A stretch of DNA of 56,241 nt from Myxococcales bacterium. GTDB taxonomy: Bacteria > Myxococcota > Polyangia > Polyangiales > Polyangiaceae. Under the pieces are notes generated by a model. The model was not told the origin of the DNA. It did no database searches and saw nothing but the letters and a program-made list of their open reading frames with translations. The DNA lies in contig PLXW01000109.1 in the NCBI GenBank assembly GCA_003151595.1, positions 1 to 56,241 on the forward strand. Reading direction: 5' to 3'. The translations under genes and the position numbers were made by a program. Shown here piece after piece: positions 18,171 through 27,048 of this stretch; position 1 is the stretch's first letter, and each line of letters opens with the position of its first letter.

Positions 18171-19730
18171 GTGGACTTCGCCCCGATCGATCCCCTTGCT
18201 TCCCTCGATGAGGACTACGGCAGCGCCGTCCTCCACCTCACATGGGCCATCGACCGGAAGACAAGAACTCGCATGCTCCTCGCTGCCGCCGTCGAGCTTC
18301 TGCCGACCGAAGTCCCGCCGCCCGAGGTGGGAGGCGAACGGTGCGAGGTCCTCAGCCGTGGGTACTTTCTCTATGCCCAAGATCTCGTCGTCTCGCCGCG
18401 GCGGGCCCTCGCGTGGTTCGAGGACACGGAGCGCGGCAACAGCGTTCGTCCGAAGGATGACGGCACGCTGCCTGACGCGAGCGACCCGAACGCGGAGCGC
18501 TTCGTAGTGTCGTCCTTCTCCGCGGAACCTCCCGCGCCCGCGTTGGTCGTGCCGAAGGCCCCGATGCCCTTCTGCGCCGACTGGCACGTGACGCCTCGGG
18601 TGCGTCATCTGATCGCGGACACGGACCCCTCCTCTGTCTTCACCGCCGAGGAGCGGAAGAAGGCCGCGAGCTGGCTCGCGGGGGAGGTGCACCTCGACCT
18701 CACCGAGTTCCCAGAATTTTGGGGCGCTGTGCATCTCCTTGCCCCCAACCCCGTCTTCCGCTCCCTACGCGTCCGTCCGGACGGGGAACCGCACAATCGG
18801 TCCGGGATCGTCGTCACCTTCATCCCCCGCACGGGGCGCTCGGTCGTCGGGCTCGAGCTCCTCCTCGAAGAGGAGCGGGCCACGGGGCTGGGGATACTTG
18901 CGAGCGTCACAGTGGAGGGTCCCATCGCCCGGATCGGCGTGCCCACGAACCCCGGGAGCATCCGAGAACGGGTGACCGATCCGCGACGCGGCGTTCTGCA
19001 CGACGGCCCCTTCGGCGTCTTCGATGTCGGCTTCAGTCTCACGACGCGGCTCTCCTCCAGCAAGAGGAAGGTCGCACCGACGCGCGCCGGCGAGGCGGGC
19101 TACGAGGTGCCGCTCTTCTCGTCCGAGCAGGTAGGGGCCCGCGTAGGACCAGCGGCGCCCGACGGAGCCGGCCGCGCGCTCCGCGCCGCCGCCCTCGATC
19201 GGACCCGTCGCGCAAATGGCGTCCAGAACCAGCGCTGGTTCCGTGATCAAGCAGCCGACGCGGCTCAAGCGCTTCGAGACCTTATCGGCCCCGCTACGGC
19301 CGCCCTGCTCTGCGATCCGTACTTTGGGGGGGATGACTTGCAGCGGGTGGGGCTCGCCATCACCGACCCGAAGGTCCGCGTCCGGATTCTGACGAGCGAA
19401 AGGTTCCTTCTCTTTCGGCATCCCACGGCAACGACAGAGGGGGCGCACCTCGCGAACCGGCTTGCCGAGGCTCGGGCTACAACGCCCATCAATCCGATCG
19501 AGGTGCACGTCATGCCCGGCGATCACCCCGCGATTCACGATCGCTTCCTCCACGTAGGCGAGCGCCTCTGGATGCTGGGCTCGTCGATCAACCACTTCGG
19601 GGGTCGCGGAACGCTGATGGTGGCCGTCCCCGATCCCGACCCGGTCCTCGAGGATCTCGAGCGCGTATGGGGCGAGTCGCCGGAGCTTTCCGCGTGGGCT
19701 GCGCGCCGCGCGCACGGGGGAGCCCCGTGA
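18171..19730 (+). CDS. PLD-like domain protein (possibly VPA1262 family)
   Basis: A 519-aa protein if it starts at GTG 18171. The C-terminal third carries a phospholipase D-like signature: CDPYFGGDDLQRVGLAI, then AIHDRFLHVGERLWMLGSS and INHFGG. His-Asp-Arg replaces the usual HxK, as in many bacterial PLD-like proteins of defence loci, and only one such motif is visible, so catalysis would need a dimer or is lost. The length and the N-terminal region (FIPRTGRSVVGLELLLEE) recall the VPA1262 family, but I am not certain. It overlaps the next gene (GTGA), so the two are probably made together. It could belong to the TerY-P operon or be a separate two-gene system with its own leaderless promoter. 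Confidence 0.66.
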   Translation: MDFAPIDPLASLDEDYGSAVLHLTWAIDRKTRTRMLLAAAVELLPTEVPPPEVGGERCEVLSRGYFLYAQDLVVSPRRALAWFEDTERGNSVRPKDDGTLPDASDPNAERFVVSSFSAEPPAPALVVPKAPMPFCADWHVTPRVRHLIADTDPSSVFTAEERKKAASWLAGEVHLDLTEFPEFWGAVHLLAPNPVFRSLRVRPDGEPHNRSGIVVTFIPRTGRSVVGLELLLEEERATGLGILASVTVEGPIARIGVPTNPGSIRERVTDPRRGVLHDGPFGVFDVGFSLTTRLSSSKRKVAPTRAGEAGYEVPLFSSEQVGARVGPAAPDGAGRALRAAALDRTRRANGVQNQRWFRDQAADAAQALRDLIGPATAALLCDPYFGGDDLQRVGLAITDPKVRVRILTSERFLLFRHPTATTEGAHLANRLAEARATTPINPIEVHVMPGDHPAIHDRFLHVGERLWMLGSSINHFGGRGTLMVAVPDPDPVLEDLERVWGESPELSAWAARRAHGGAP

Positions 19731-21646
19731 AGGACGCTCGGTTCTCGGATGCCGCGCGCTGGCGGGAGCAGCACGCCGAGCTCCGGCGCCGCGGCGCGGC
19801 GCTGTTCGCGGAGTTTGGCGACCCCATCCCGCTGCTTTCGGGCGTCGCCAAAGTCCTTCGCGGCGAAAGGGACACCGCTGCCGAGCTGCCCGCGGAGCTT
19901 GCCTCGGAGGTGGAGGGTTTCGCAGGGGAGCGCGAGGTGCGCGCCCTGGGGGCGTTGTTCGCGATCGCGCGCTGCCTCGCCGCCGAAGCTCTGTCCGGCG
20001 AGCCGTCTGCCGAGCGACTGCAAGTCCAAGCCGAGCGTCTTCACCGCTCGCCGGCTTGGGTCCTCGAAGCGTTCGAAGTGGAGGTCCTCGCTCTTCTCGA
20101 GCGATGCGAGTCCGCTGTGCGGGAGGGCTGGCTTACGGCGTTCGAGGCCGCTCCACCGCTGCCGACACGTGCGGCGGGCCCGGCCGCCGCCGTCCAGGTC
20201 TTTCGGCCGCAGGGTCGCTGGAAGATCGAAGACCCCTTCGAACTTTGGAACGACCGAGATGCCAATGCCGCCCTCATTCTCGTCAGCGCTTATGCTCCCG
20301 GGGGCCTTCTTCGGGAGGCCGATCCGGACCGCTGGTTTCGCGCCGTCGACCGCTGGGACGACGGGCGCTTGGTCGAGGGCGCCCTGTTTGGGTCGCACGT
20401 CGCGCACGATGCCGACGCGCTGATGCACTGGCTGGCCGTCGCCTCGCCTGTGTTCGATGCGGCCGGCGCGTGGACCGGCCGGACCGCGGCATCCATCCTC
20501 ACTCTCCGCGTCCTTGACCACGCCAAGGAGCTCGTTACCGCCACCCTTCCCGCGCCAGGCGCGGCCGAGGAGCCCGGAGCCATCGCCGAGCTTCGCGACC
20601 GGGAGCTTCCCGCGCTGTTCGACAAAGCCTGGAGAGTGCTCCTCGCACGCCCCGACGGACTCGTTCTCGCAACCGCTCTTCACACCCGCCTCTCGGCGCC
20701 CGACAACTGGCCGCGCGGCTGGCGCGTCGACTATCCAGCGATCGCCAGAAGGTGCCTCGAGCAGGTGCTTGCCTCGGCACGTCCCCCAGCACGGGTACTC
20801 CGCTCGTTACACGCGAGGCGGCAGTACTCAGGTGGGCAGCCTGCCCGCGGTCCCCACGCATCGGCGCTGACTGCCCTGCGCGCCGCCGTAGCCATCGCCC
20901 CAGACGAGCCGGCGAACGATGTGGAACTCGTCGAGTGGTTCGTCGAATTGCTCTCGAGCGACTCTGCGGATTGGCAGGCGTTCGCGCACATGGGCGCGCT
21001 TGACGGTCTGCTGTCGACCTTGGCGAATCGATTCGCACGAATTCCAGGCGTGCTGGAGCGGTGTGACGTTGCGTACCGAGCGCTCGAGCCAGGCAGGCGT
21101 CGGGGCGAGTTCGCACGCGGGCACGGACAGAACGACGCCGAGCGCGCCAGCATCCTGCTCCTGGCGGTGGTCCTCGGCATCCTCCAGCACCGCGGGAACG
21201 AAGAACTTGCGGGCGAGATGGGGGACGCGCTCGCCCGAACCTTCCAGCGATCCTTGCGGCTCGCGCTCGTCAAGCCGCAGCACCACGTCGCAACGGTGAG
21301 CGCGCGATCTCTGCTGGCGTGCGCCATCGCCGTCCGCGCCAAGGCCGACCCCGGATCGCTCAAGACTTGCCTCGCGCCGGTCCTCAGCGATCCGGGTCAC
21401 GCAGCGGAGTGCGTCAAAACCCTTCTCGGCGTCGTCCCGGCGGACGTGATCGCGCAGGCTCTCGACGTCGGCACGCAGGGGCTTCGCGGATTCGTCGCGC
21501 ATGTCGAGGCTTGGGCCGCCGCGACCGGCCACCCGGACGACCGAGCCGCCGCAGAGGGACTCGCGAGCGCGCTCAGGGCGAAGGGGGGCGTCACCCCGGA
21601 GCGGCTAGATCGCCCGGGTCGCGGAGACGATGGCGTGGACGGCTGA
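19727..21646 (+). CDS. Unrecognised large helical protein coupled to the PLD-like gene
   Basis: A 639-aa soluble, mostly alpha-helical protein that I do not recognise. GTG at 19727 is chosen because it overlaps the stop of the PLD-like gene (GTGA); an upstream in-frame ATG would add 20 residues inside that gene. There is no signal peptide, membrane segment or nucleotide-binding motif. Helix-rich stretches such as EQHAELRRRGAALFAEFG (N-terminus) and LKTCLAPVLSDPGHAAECV (C-terminus) suggest an all-helical, HEAT-like scaffold. Strict coupling to the PLD-like gene suggests they act as a complex, with this protein as sensor or regulator (inference). Confidence 0.68.
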   Translation: MKDARFSDAARWREQHAELRRRGAALFAEFGDPIPLLSGVAKVLRGERDTAAELPAELASEVEGFAGEREVRALGALFAIARCLAAEALSGEPSAERLQVQAERLHRSPAWVLEAFEVEVLALLERCESAVREGWLTAFEAAPPLPTRAAGPAAAVQVFRPQGRWKIEDPFELWNDRDANAALILVSAYAPGGLLREADPDRWFRAVDRWDDGRLVEGALFGSHVAHDADALMHWLAVASPVFDAAGAWTGRTAASILTLRVLDHAKELVTATLPAPGAAEEPGAIAELRDRELPALFDKAWRVLLARPDGLVLATALHTRLSAPDNWPRGWRVDYPAIARRCLEQVLASARPPARVLRSLHARRQYSGGQPARGPHASALTALRAAVAIAPDEPANDVELVEWFVELLSSDSADWQAFAHMGALDGLLSTLANRFARIPGVLERCDVAYRALEPGRRRGEFARGHGQNDAERASILLLAVVLGILQHRGNEELAGEMGDALARTFQRSLRLALVKPQHHVATVSARSLLACAIAVRAKADPGSLKTCLAPVLSDPGHAAECVKTLLGVVPADVIAQALDVGTQGLRGFVAHVEAWAAATGHPDDRAAAEGLASALRAKGGVTPERLDRPGRGDDGVDG

Positions 21647-21730
21647 CACGGGGGCCCTGTAGTGGCTACCTCCGGACGCGCTCGAGCAACACGCCACTCC
21701 TTGGCGGGATCTCCGCAGGCCGGCCCTCCG

Positions 21731-22408
21731 CTACGGGATGAAGACGAGCCGCGCTCGCCGCAGGGGCAGCCCGGCCTCCACGGTCTGCTCAAGCCTGTCG
21801 TGAAGGCAGAACCAGTTGTCGACGACGAGCGCAGCCCCGGTCACCGCGGGGATCGTCGTCCCCACTTCGTCAGCAGCATCCTCCATGGACCTAATCGCCG
21901 CATCGAGCTCGGAGGGCACCGTCCCCCATGCGACCATGGCACCAATGCGCATGGTCCGAGCGTAGAAGCGAACCCCCAGCTGCGACGGCGACTTGCCGCG
22001 CCGGACCACGACCTTGAAGAAGCGAGCCTGATCGTCGGCCGCCATGGCGAATGGAAGGAGTGTAGATCGAAAGAATCGCATCGCCGCACGGCCCGTCGCA
22101 GTCGCGTCAAGCTTCGCGAGCACCGCGTTCGTGGGCGCGACGCGCCAGGCACCAAGAAGCGGCCCCCTAGGATCGGCGCGCTCGATGTAGGAGATCGTGA
22201 AGCGCGGGCGCGCGCGATACGTCGAGAAATCGCTATGCCACCCGATCCGTTCTGGGCGGTTAAACGGCTCTAGAAAAGGTGCGTTCGCAGAGGGCGCCGT
22301 GGACACCGTGCGAGCAGACGTGGGCGCAAGCGGGCGCCAGGGATCGCTCAGGAGCCATCCGTGTGACCGGAGCGCGTCAACGCGCCAACCTCCAAACGGC
22401 CGTTCCAT
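21731..22408 (-). CDS. Small 2-oxoglutarate/Fe(II) oxygenase (TauD-like)
   Basis: A 225-aa protein with the facial triad of the TauD/clavaminate synthase-like family: His58 and Asp60 in IGWHSDFSTY, the second His near 203 in VVDNWFCLHDR, and Arg at about 215-218 in LPLRRARLVF for 2-oxoglutarate. It is shorter than the usual 270-300 aa, mainly at the N-terminus. It is divergent from rdrA with only 30 bp between start codons, so the promoters must overlap the genes. A second enzyme of the same fold lies 10 kb away in the UvrA operon. Substrate unknown. Confidence 0.7.
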   Translation of the reverse strand: MERPFGGWRVDALRSHGWLLSDPWRPLAPTSARTVSTAPSANAPFLEPFNRPERIGWHSDFSTYRARPRFTISYIERADPRGPLLGAWRVAPTNAVLAKLDATATGRAAMRFFRSTLLPFAMAADDQARFFKVVVRRGKSPSQLGVRFYARTMRIGAMVAWGTVPSELDAAIRSMEDAADEVGTTIPAVTGAALVVDNWFCLHDRLEQTVEAGLPLRRARLVFIP

Positions 22409-22425
22409 TGTGCCTCACGCAAACG

Positions 22426-22431
22426 TAGCAT
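22426..22431 (+). promoter_or_regulatory. Candidate -10 box of rdrA
   Basis: TAGCAT lies 7 bp before the rdrA ATG, with no Shine-Dalgarno sequence between, so the message is probably leaderless or nearly so. The same TAGCAT box precedes the HEPN gene at 46523. No matching -35 is seen. Confidence 0.4.
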
Positions 22432-22438
22432 CGAGCGT

Positions 22439-24574
22439 ATGCCGAGAGCCCGAGAGCTTCACCTGGTTTCGGGCGCTCGCCCGATCAAGAACCCTTCCGT
22501 CCATGAGCGGGACCAGCTGCAACGTGCTCGGAGACTCATCGAGGAGATGCGGCACGACGCCGCCAGGGTCCCCCCGAGCTCCCGGACGTCGGAGATCGAC
22601 GACCACCGTACGGGGCGTATTCTGTTTGTTGATGGTGAGCGCGGTACAGGAAAGACGTCCTTCATGCTCACCATGCTCGATCTCTGGGCGCGGGTCCCGA
22701 GTCGGGAGGACCCGAGTCGGGAGGAAGTAGAGGAATGGGAGAAGGCTATCCCTGGCGTGAAGCACTTGGGACCCATTCTGGACTTCGACCCATTGCCTCA
22801 GGCGCTTCCACTCCACGCTTGGCTATTGGAGCCGTGGAAGCGCTGGGCCAAGTACCTGGACGAGAAAGCATGCAAGGGCGACGAGTCTCTGGTTGAAAAG
22901 CACAGAGAGCTCAGCGAGGGCGCTATTCAGGGATGGAGTAAGGACCCTCGCGACCCGAGTGCGATCGCGCGGACGCTCGCTGTCGAAGAGCAACTGATGA
23001 GTTTCGTCGACTTGCGCAAGACGTGGGGAAGATTCGTCGATGATGTGATCTGCACGGACCGAGGCCATCAGAAGCCCACCGCCGCGGATGAGCGCGCCAA
23101 GTGTACACAGAAGCATGATCTCCTCTATGTCATCGCGATTGACGATGTCGACCTGGAGGTAGAAAGGCAGGCCCAACTCCTGCACGCCCTTCGCCTCCTG
23201 CACCATCCGAACGTGCTCTACCTTCTCACGGGAAACTACGCACATACTCATTTCGTCACTCTGCTCGACTTCGAAGCAAACCACATGCGCTTGATGCCAT
23301 ATGCGCTAAATGGTCGCGCGGTTGATTTGAAGGCTCGGTCGAATATTCGCCAACATTCACGCCGGTTGCGGGATTCTCTACTGGAGAAGGTGTTGGCTGC
23401 TCACGCGCGGATAGACCTCCGCGAACTCACGTGTGGAGAGGCGCTTTCCTTCAAGAATGACCAATGGGCGGGGTACGACGTGCGACGGGCGTTGGGCCCG
23501 CTTGCAGCCTTCCTCGACGACGCAAAGGACCTGTCGCTCGCGACGGCCAGGAAGATTCAATACGCCTGCGACGCGGTCGGACCCTCACCTGCCGAGGGCG
23601 ACCACAAGGCGCAGAGAGCGCTCTTCGCCGCGCTATGCGGCGCTCCCGACGTCGAGGAGCCTGAGCGGCCGGAGCCTCCCCGCGCGAGAGTGACCTTGAG
23701 GGGCGTCGTCAGTACACGCCTTGGGTCAGAGCGACGGCGATGGAGTGGCGCAACAATTACGACCGTGCTCGCCGAGCGGCCCGCGCTGACCTTCGACCGT
23801 TTCCAGCGGGGCGCTAGAGACCCGCATCCGAGTCCTACAGGAGCGTTCCTTCTCTGGCGGGCTGCGGAAGGTAATCCAACCGAGATTGAAGCTCCCGGCC
23901 TGGAATGGCGCCCGAATGCTGGAGTGCTCGCGACCGAGGTGACATGGAAGGGGGGCGGCAAAGCCACCTTCCATTGGCCTTGGCTGTTACGCCCTAGTAC
24001 GACCGCGTTCTTGAAATTTCATGCCCTAGTAAAGATGTTGGACGAAGCCACAAGAGACTCGGTGTCGTTGTATGAGCTTGAGTCGAAGCTGATTGTTCCT
24101 TGGATTGACTGGAACCTACAGCAGTGGCGCGAGCAGAGGGTCAAGGGCGCGCCAGTGCTGTCTCGACCATCAGAGAACGTTGCAGAAGCACTGCGCAACG
24201 TGAACGACCTCTTGAATTCGGAAGCCGTAAAGGCAAATGTGCATGACCGGCGCGAAGTCGTCAGGTTTCAGATGGAGTTGTTCCTTATGGCGGCTCACTA
24301 CATTGGATTGCAACCAGAGATCGCAGGAGAATTTCACGCAGAACTGCACAAGAGCGCGACTGAAGGAAGCGGTTCCAGTCGCGGAAAAATAGAGGTGGAG
24401 GAGCGCCTTGCCATCAAGAACGCAATTCGCGACGCGCGCCCAAAGCTGACGGTTGATCAAGTGGAGAAGGCGGTCGGCGAGTTCTATGTCAGTGCTAGGG
24501 ATCTTGCGTATGCCGAGCAGTGGTGGGCCTGGTCCAAGGGTTCGCTTGAGCCGACCATCAAGCCCAGTCGATGA
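22439..24574 (+). CDS. rdrA: RADAR ATPase RdrA
   Basis: A 711-aa P-loop ATPase: Walker A GERGTGKTS at residues 66-74, Walker B LYVIAIDDVDLEVE near 230-240, and a sensor-like Asn in YLLTGNYAH. It sits directly before an adenosine deaminase-like gene with an ATGA overlap, the architecture of RADAR. In characterised systems RdrA forms rings that bind the large RdrB shell and activate or gate deamination during phage infection. The protein is soluble, with no membrane segment. The match to RdrA rests on the ATPase type, size and partner; I cannot run an alignment. Confidence 0.85.
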   Translation: MPRARELHLVSGARPIKNPSVHERDQLQRARRLIEEMRHDAARVPPSSRTSEIDDHRTGRILFVDGERGTGKTSFMLTMLDLWARVPSREDPSREEVEEWEKAIPGVKHLGPILDFDPLPQALPLHAWLLEPWKRWAKYLDEKACKGDESLVEKHRELSEGAIQGWSKDPRDPSAIARTLAVEEQLMSFVDLRKTWGRFVDDVICTDRGHQKPTAADERAKCTQKHDLLYVIAIDDVDLEVERQAQLLHALRLLHHPNVLYLLTGNYAHTHFVTLLDFEANHMRLMPYALNGRAVDLKARSNIRQHSRRLRDSLLEKVLAAHARIDLRELTCGEALSFKNDQWAGYDVRRALGPLAAFLDDAKDLSLATARKIQYACDAVGPSPAEGDHKAQRALFAALCGAPDVEEPERPEPPRARVTLRGVVSTRLGSERRRWSGATITTVLAERPALTFDRFQRGARDPHPSPTGAFLLWRAAEGNPTEIEAPGLEWRPNAGVLATEVTWKGGGKATFHWPWLLRPSTTAFLKFHALVKMLDEATRDSVSLYELESKLIVPWIDWNLQQWREQRVKGAPVLSRPSENVAEALRNVNDLLNSEAVKANVHDRREVVRFQMELFLMAAHYIGLQPEIAGEFHAELHKSATEGSGSSRGKIEVEERLAIKNAIRDARPKLTVDQVEKAVGEFYVSARDLAYAEQWWAWSKGSLEPTIKPSR

Positions 24575-27048
24575 GCGCGATTCATGATCGATCCGAGCTA
24601 CTCGAGCCCCTCTTACTGGCAGAGCCACTCCGGGGTAGAGCGGCGTTTGAGGATTCTGCAACGGAACGGTGCCGTGCGGATATTGTGAGGCGGCTACGGC
24701 TCGAGCACGTGTTGACGGAGGCCGCGGTCGCCGCGGGGCTGGAGTCCACCAACGTGGACGGAGATGATCTCAGCGAGCGCGAACCCCTTTGGCGTGCCAT
24801 TCGGGATGACGCTGACCGATGGCTCACGCCGAACGGCGACCATTGGAGCCTGACGGTCGACTCGCGCAAACCCGGCCGCGAGATCGTCCGTTGGCGCGCA
24901 ACAACCATGCTTCTACCTCCTAGCATCGTTGTTGCGGGCGCTTTGGTGAAGCACGGCCTCGTGCGGCCGCTCCGGGTGCAGGCCCTGCCGGATTGCGTCG
25001 CTCCGCAGCACGAGGTGGGGCATCTCCACGTGCATCTCGGCCCGATGCTTCCGTTCGAGGCGATCTGGTCGGAGCTGTGGGCCGCCTTCGTAGTTAATAG
25101 CTCGCTTGATCCGTCATCGGACACGGCCGAGAAGTCGATAGCGCTCATCGATGGCTGTGCGTTGCCCGAGATCGCTTCGCGGAGTCCCTGGAAGCGCGCT
25201 CCCGGCCGACAATGGCAGTGGCTCCTCGAACTTGCGATGCTCGCTCGAGCGTGGATGGTAGGGGCTCTAGACGATCAGGCGGAGGGAACAACGCTCGCAC
25301 CCGAGCCGTGGCGAGGAGGGGGGGGGTCGCCGTCTCTGTGCGCGCTTCGGGCGCTTGCACGCGGCACTACGGACATCAACGTCCGCCGCGGCGCTCTCGC
25401 CGAGGCCCGAGCTACGCCCGCTGTCCGGCGGTTCGCCCGCCTCGAGCTACGCGCGCGGCAAGTGCAGAACCGGGAGGAATTGCGCCGCAGTCGCCGCCGA
25501 TGCGTAGCGTGTTGCCTTCCGGGCCGCTGCGGGTGCCCGGGGGCTGCCGTTCACGTGACTCGACCGGATCCCGAGGCCTGCGTCGACCTCGAACTCGAAT
25601 TCTTGGTGCGTGCGCTCGGGCGCTGCCGGGCCGAGGCCGAATGGAAGGCGGCTTTCTTCACGAAGCTCTTCTATCAATACCTTCGTATCAAAGTGGCCCT
25701 GTACAGGGTGCTCGTCGTCGACCCGTGGGCGACGGGGCTCCGGCACTTCCTGGATGTCGTTGTGCGCGACGCGCCGTACACAGAGGTGGCCGCGAGCGAG
25801 CCTCGGCTCCGCGACAGGCGGCTCACTGCTGCGCGACACGAGCCGCCGCTCCGAGTCAGCCGGGTTGAGATCCACACGGCGCTGAAGTCCTGGCTCAAGG
25901 AGGACCCGCGGCGAGAGGTCGACCATGCATGGATCGTGGCATTTCCCCGTTCGCGGAAGCAAAGCGAGAACAGTGAGGGGGAGAAGGGGGCTCTCAAGTG
26001 GCGCAGCACCGAGCGTGAGCAGGACGGATACGCGCGCGCGGTCGCGCGCAGGCTCGAGGCTCGACCGAGGCTGCTTCGGCAGGTACGGGGGGTGACGTTG
26101 ATGGACTGGGAGCGCAATGGACCTCTCTGGCTCTTCGAGAAGTCGCTTCGCCATCTACTGGGCGCCTCTCAAGAGGTCGCGGCGAGGAACCCAGCGCTCG
26201 ATCTTCAACCGCTTCGAACGGCGATCCACCTTGGTGAGGACTTCGACCATCTCCTGTCCGGGCTGCGGCAGATCTACGAGCCCTTCGCTTGGGAAGTCAT
26301 TTCGCGCGGAGATCGCATCGGCCACGCATTAGCGCTGGGCCTCGACGTTGACGAGTGGGAAAGACGGAACGAGAGCGTACGCGTCCGGCCGTGGGATCGG
26401 CTCCTGGACATCGGCTTCGTGGCCTGGGCCATCGCCAACCGCGGCCTCTCCGTAGACGGCGAGAGCGTCAATCGGCTCCGCGCGAGCGCGCTCGAGGCGA
26501 CTACGACGATGTTTGGAGACTGCCGATGGGATCCGCTCGAGGCGGCGCGCCACGTCTGGCTCGCGCTTCCGGTCTCACGGCCGCCGAGCGCGTCGCCTAC
26601 TGCGGACACCATCATGTCTTGGGCGCGTGACCGTATCAATGAGATCCTCGACGACCGGGTGATAAGTCCCCGCGCGTTGTCCAGAACGATGGTCGTCGAA
26701 CCCAAACGCGAAGTGTCCGTGCTGCGCACCGTGCACAAGTTCGTGCACGACCGGGTCGCGGCGATGCAGGTTGGCATCGAGGTGAACCCGAGTTCGAACT
26801 TGCTCGTCGGTGGCTTCCGGGCTATTTTCGAGCAGCCGGTCTTCCACTTTGAGAACCTGCCGTTGCTCCTCAGCGCCGACGACCCTCTCACGTTCGCGAC
26901 GACTCTGGCCGACGACTATGCGTACGCGTGGGCAGGCATGATCCTGCCGGGAAAGGTCACGCCGGCGGAGGCGACCAACCGGCTCGTCGAAGCCGCGCGG
27001 AACTCGGTGCGCTATGCATTCGCAGGGCCGACGCTTCGCGGAGGCTAG
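24571..27048 (+). CDS. rdrB: RADAR adenosine deaminase RdrB
   Basis: An 825-aa divergent adenosine deaminase with every catalytic signature in order: HVHLG (about residue 153, zinc ligands), HLGED (about 553, the HxGE motif with the proton-shuttling Glu), RIGHA (about 581) and SADDP (about 767, zinc-ligand Asp). Spacing is much wider than in housekeeping adenosine deaminase, with large insertions, as in RdrB. Family members deaminate adenosine nucleotides or RNA adenosines during infection, leading to growth arrest. Start ATG overlaps the rdrA stop. Its TAG stop overlaps the TAG of the minus-strand methyltransferase gene, a very tight convergent junction. Confidence 0.9.
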   Translation: MSAIHDRSELLEPLLLAEPLRGRAAFEDSATERCRADIVRRLRLEHVLTEAAVAAGLESTNVDGDDLSEREPLWRAIRDDADRWLTPNGDHWSLTVDSRKPGREIVRWRATTMLLPPSIVVAGALVKHGLVRPLRVQALPDCVAPQHEVGHLHVHLGPMLPFEAIWSELWAAFVVNSSLDPSSDTAEKSIALIDGCALPEIASRSPWKRAPGRQWQWLLELAMLARAWMVGALDDQAEGTTLAPEPWRGGGGSPSLCALRALARGTTDINVRRGALAEARATPAVRRFARLELRARQVQNREELRRSRRRCVACCLPGRCGCPGAAVHVTRPDPEACVDLELEFLVRALGRCRAEAEWKAAFFTKLFYQYLRIKVALYRVLVVDPWATGLRHFLDVVVRDAPYTEVAASEPRLRDRRLTAARHEPPLRVSRVEIHTALKSWLKEDPRREVDHAWIVAFPRSRKQSENSEGEKGALKWRSTEREQDGYARAVARRLEARPRLLRQVRGVTLMDWERNGPLWLFEKSLRHLLGASQEVAARNPALDLQPLRTAIHLGEDFDHLLSGLRQIYEPFAWEVISRGDRIGHALALGLDVDEWERRNESVRVRPWDRLLDIGFVAWAIANRGLSVDGESVNRLRASALEATTTMFGDCRWDPLEAARHVWLALPVSRPPSASPTADTIMSWARDRINEILDDRVISPRALSRTMVVEPKREVSVLRTVHKFVHDRVAAMQVGIEVNPSSNLLVGGFRAIFEQPVFHFENLPLLLSADDPLTFATTLADDYAYAWAGMILPGKVTPAEATNRLVEAARNSVRYAFAGPTLRGG

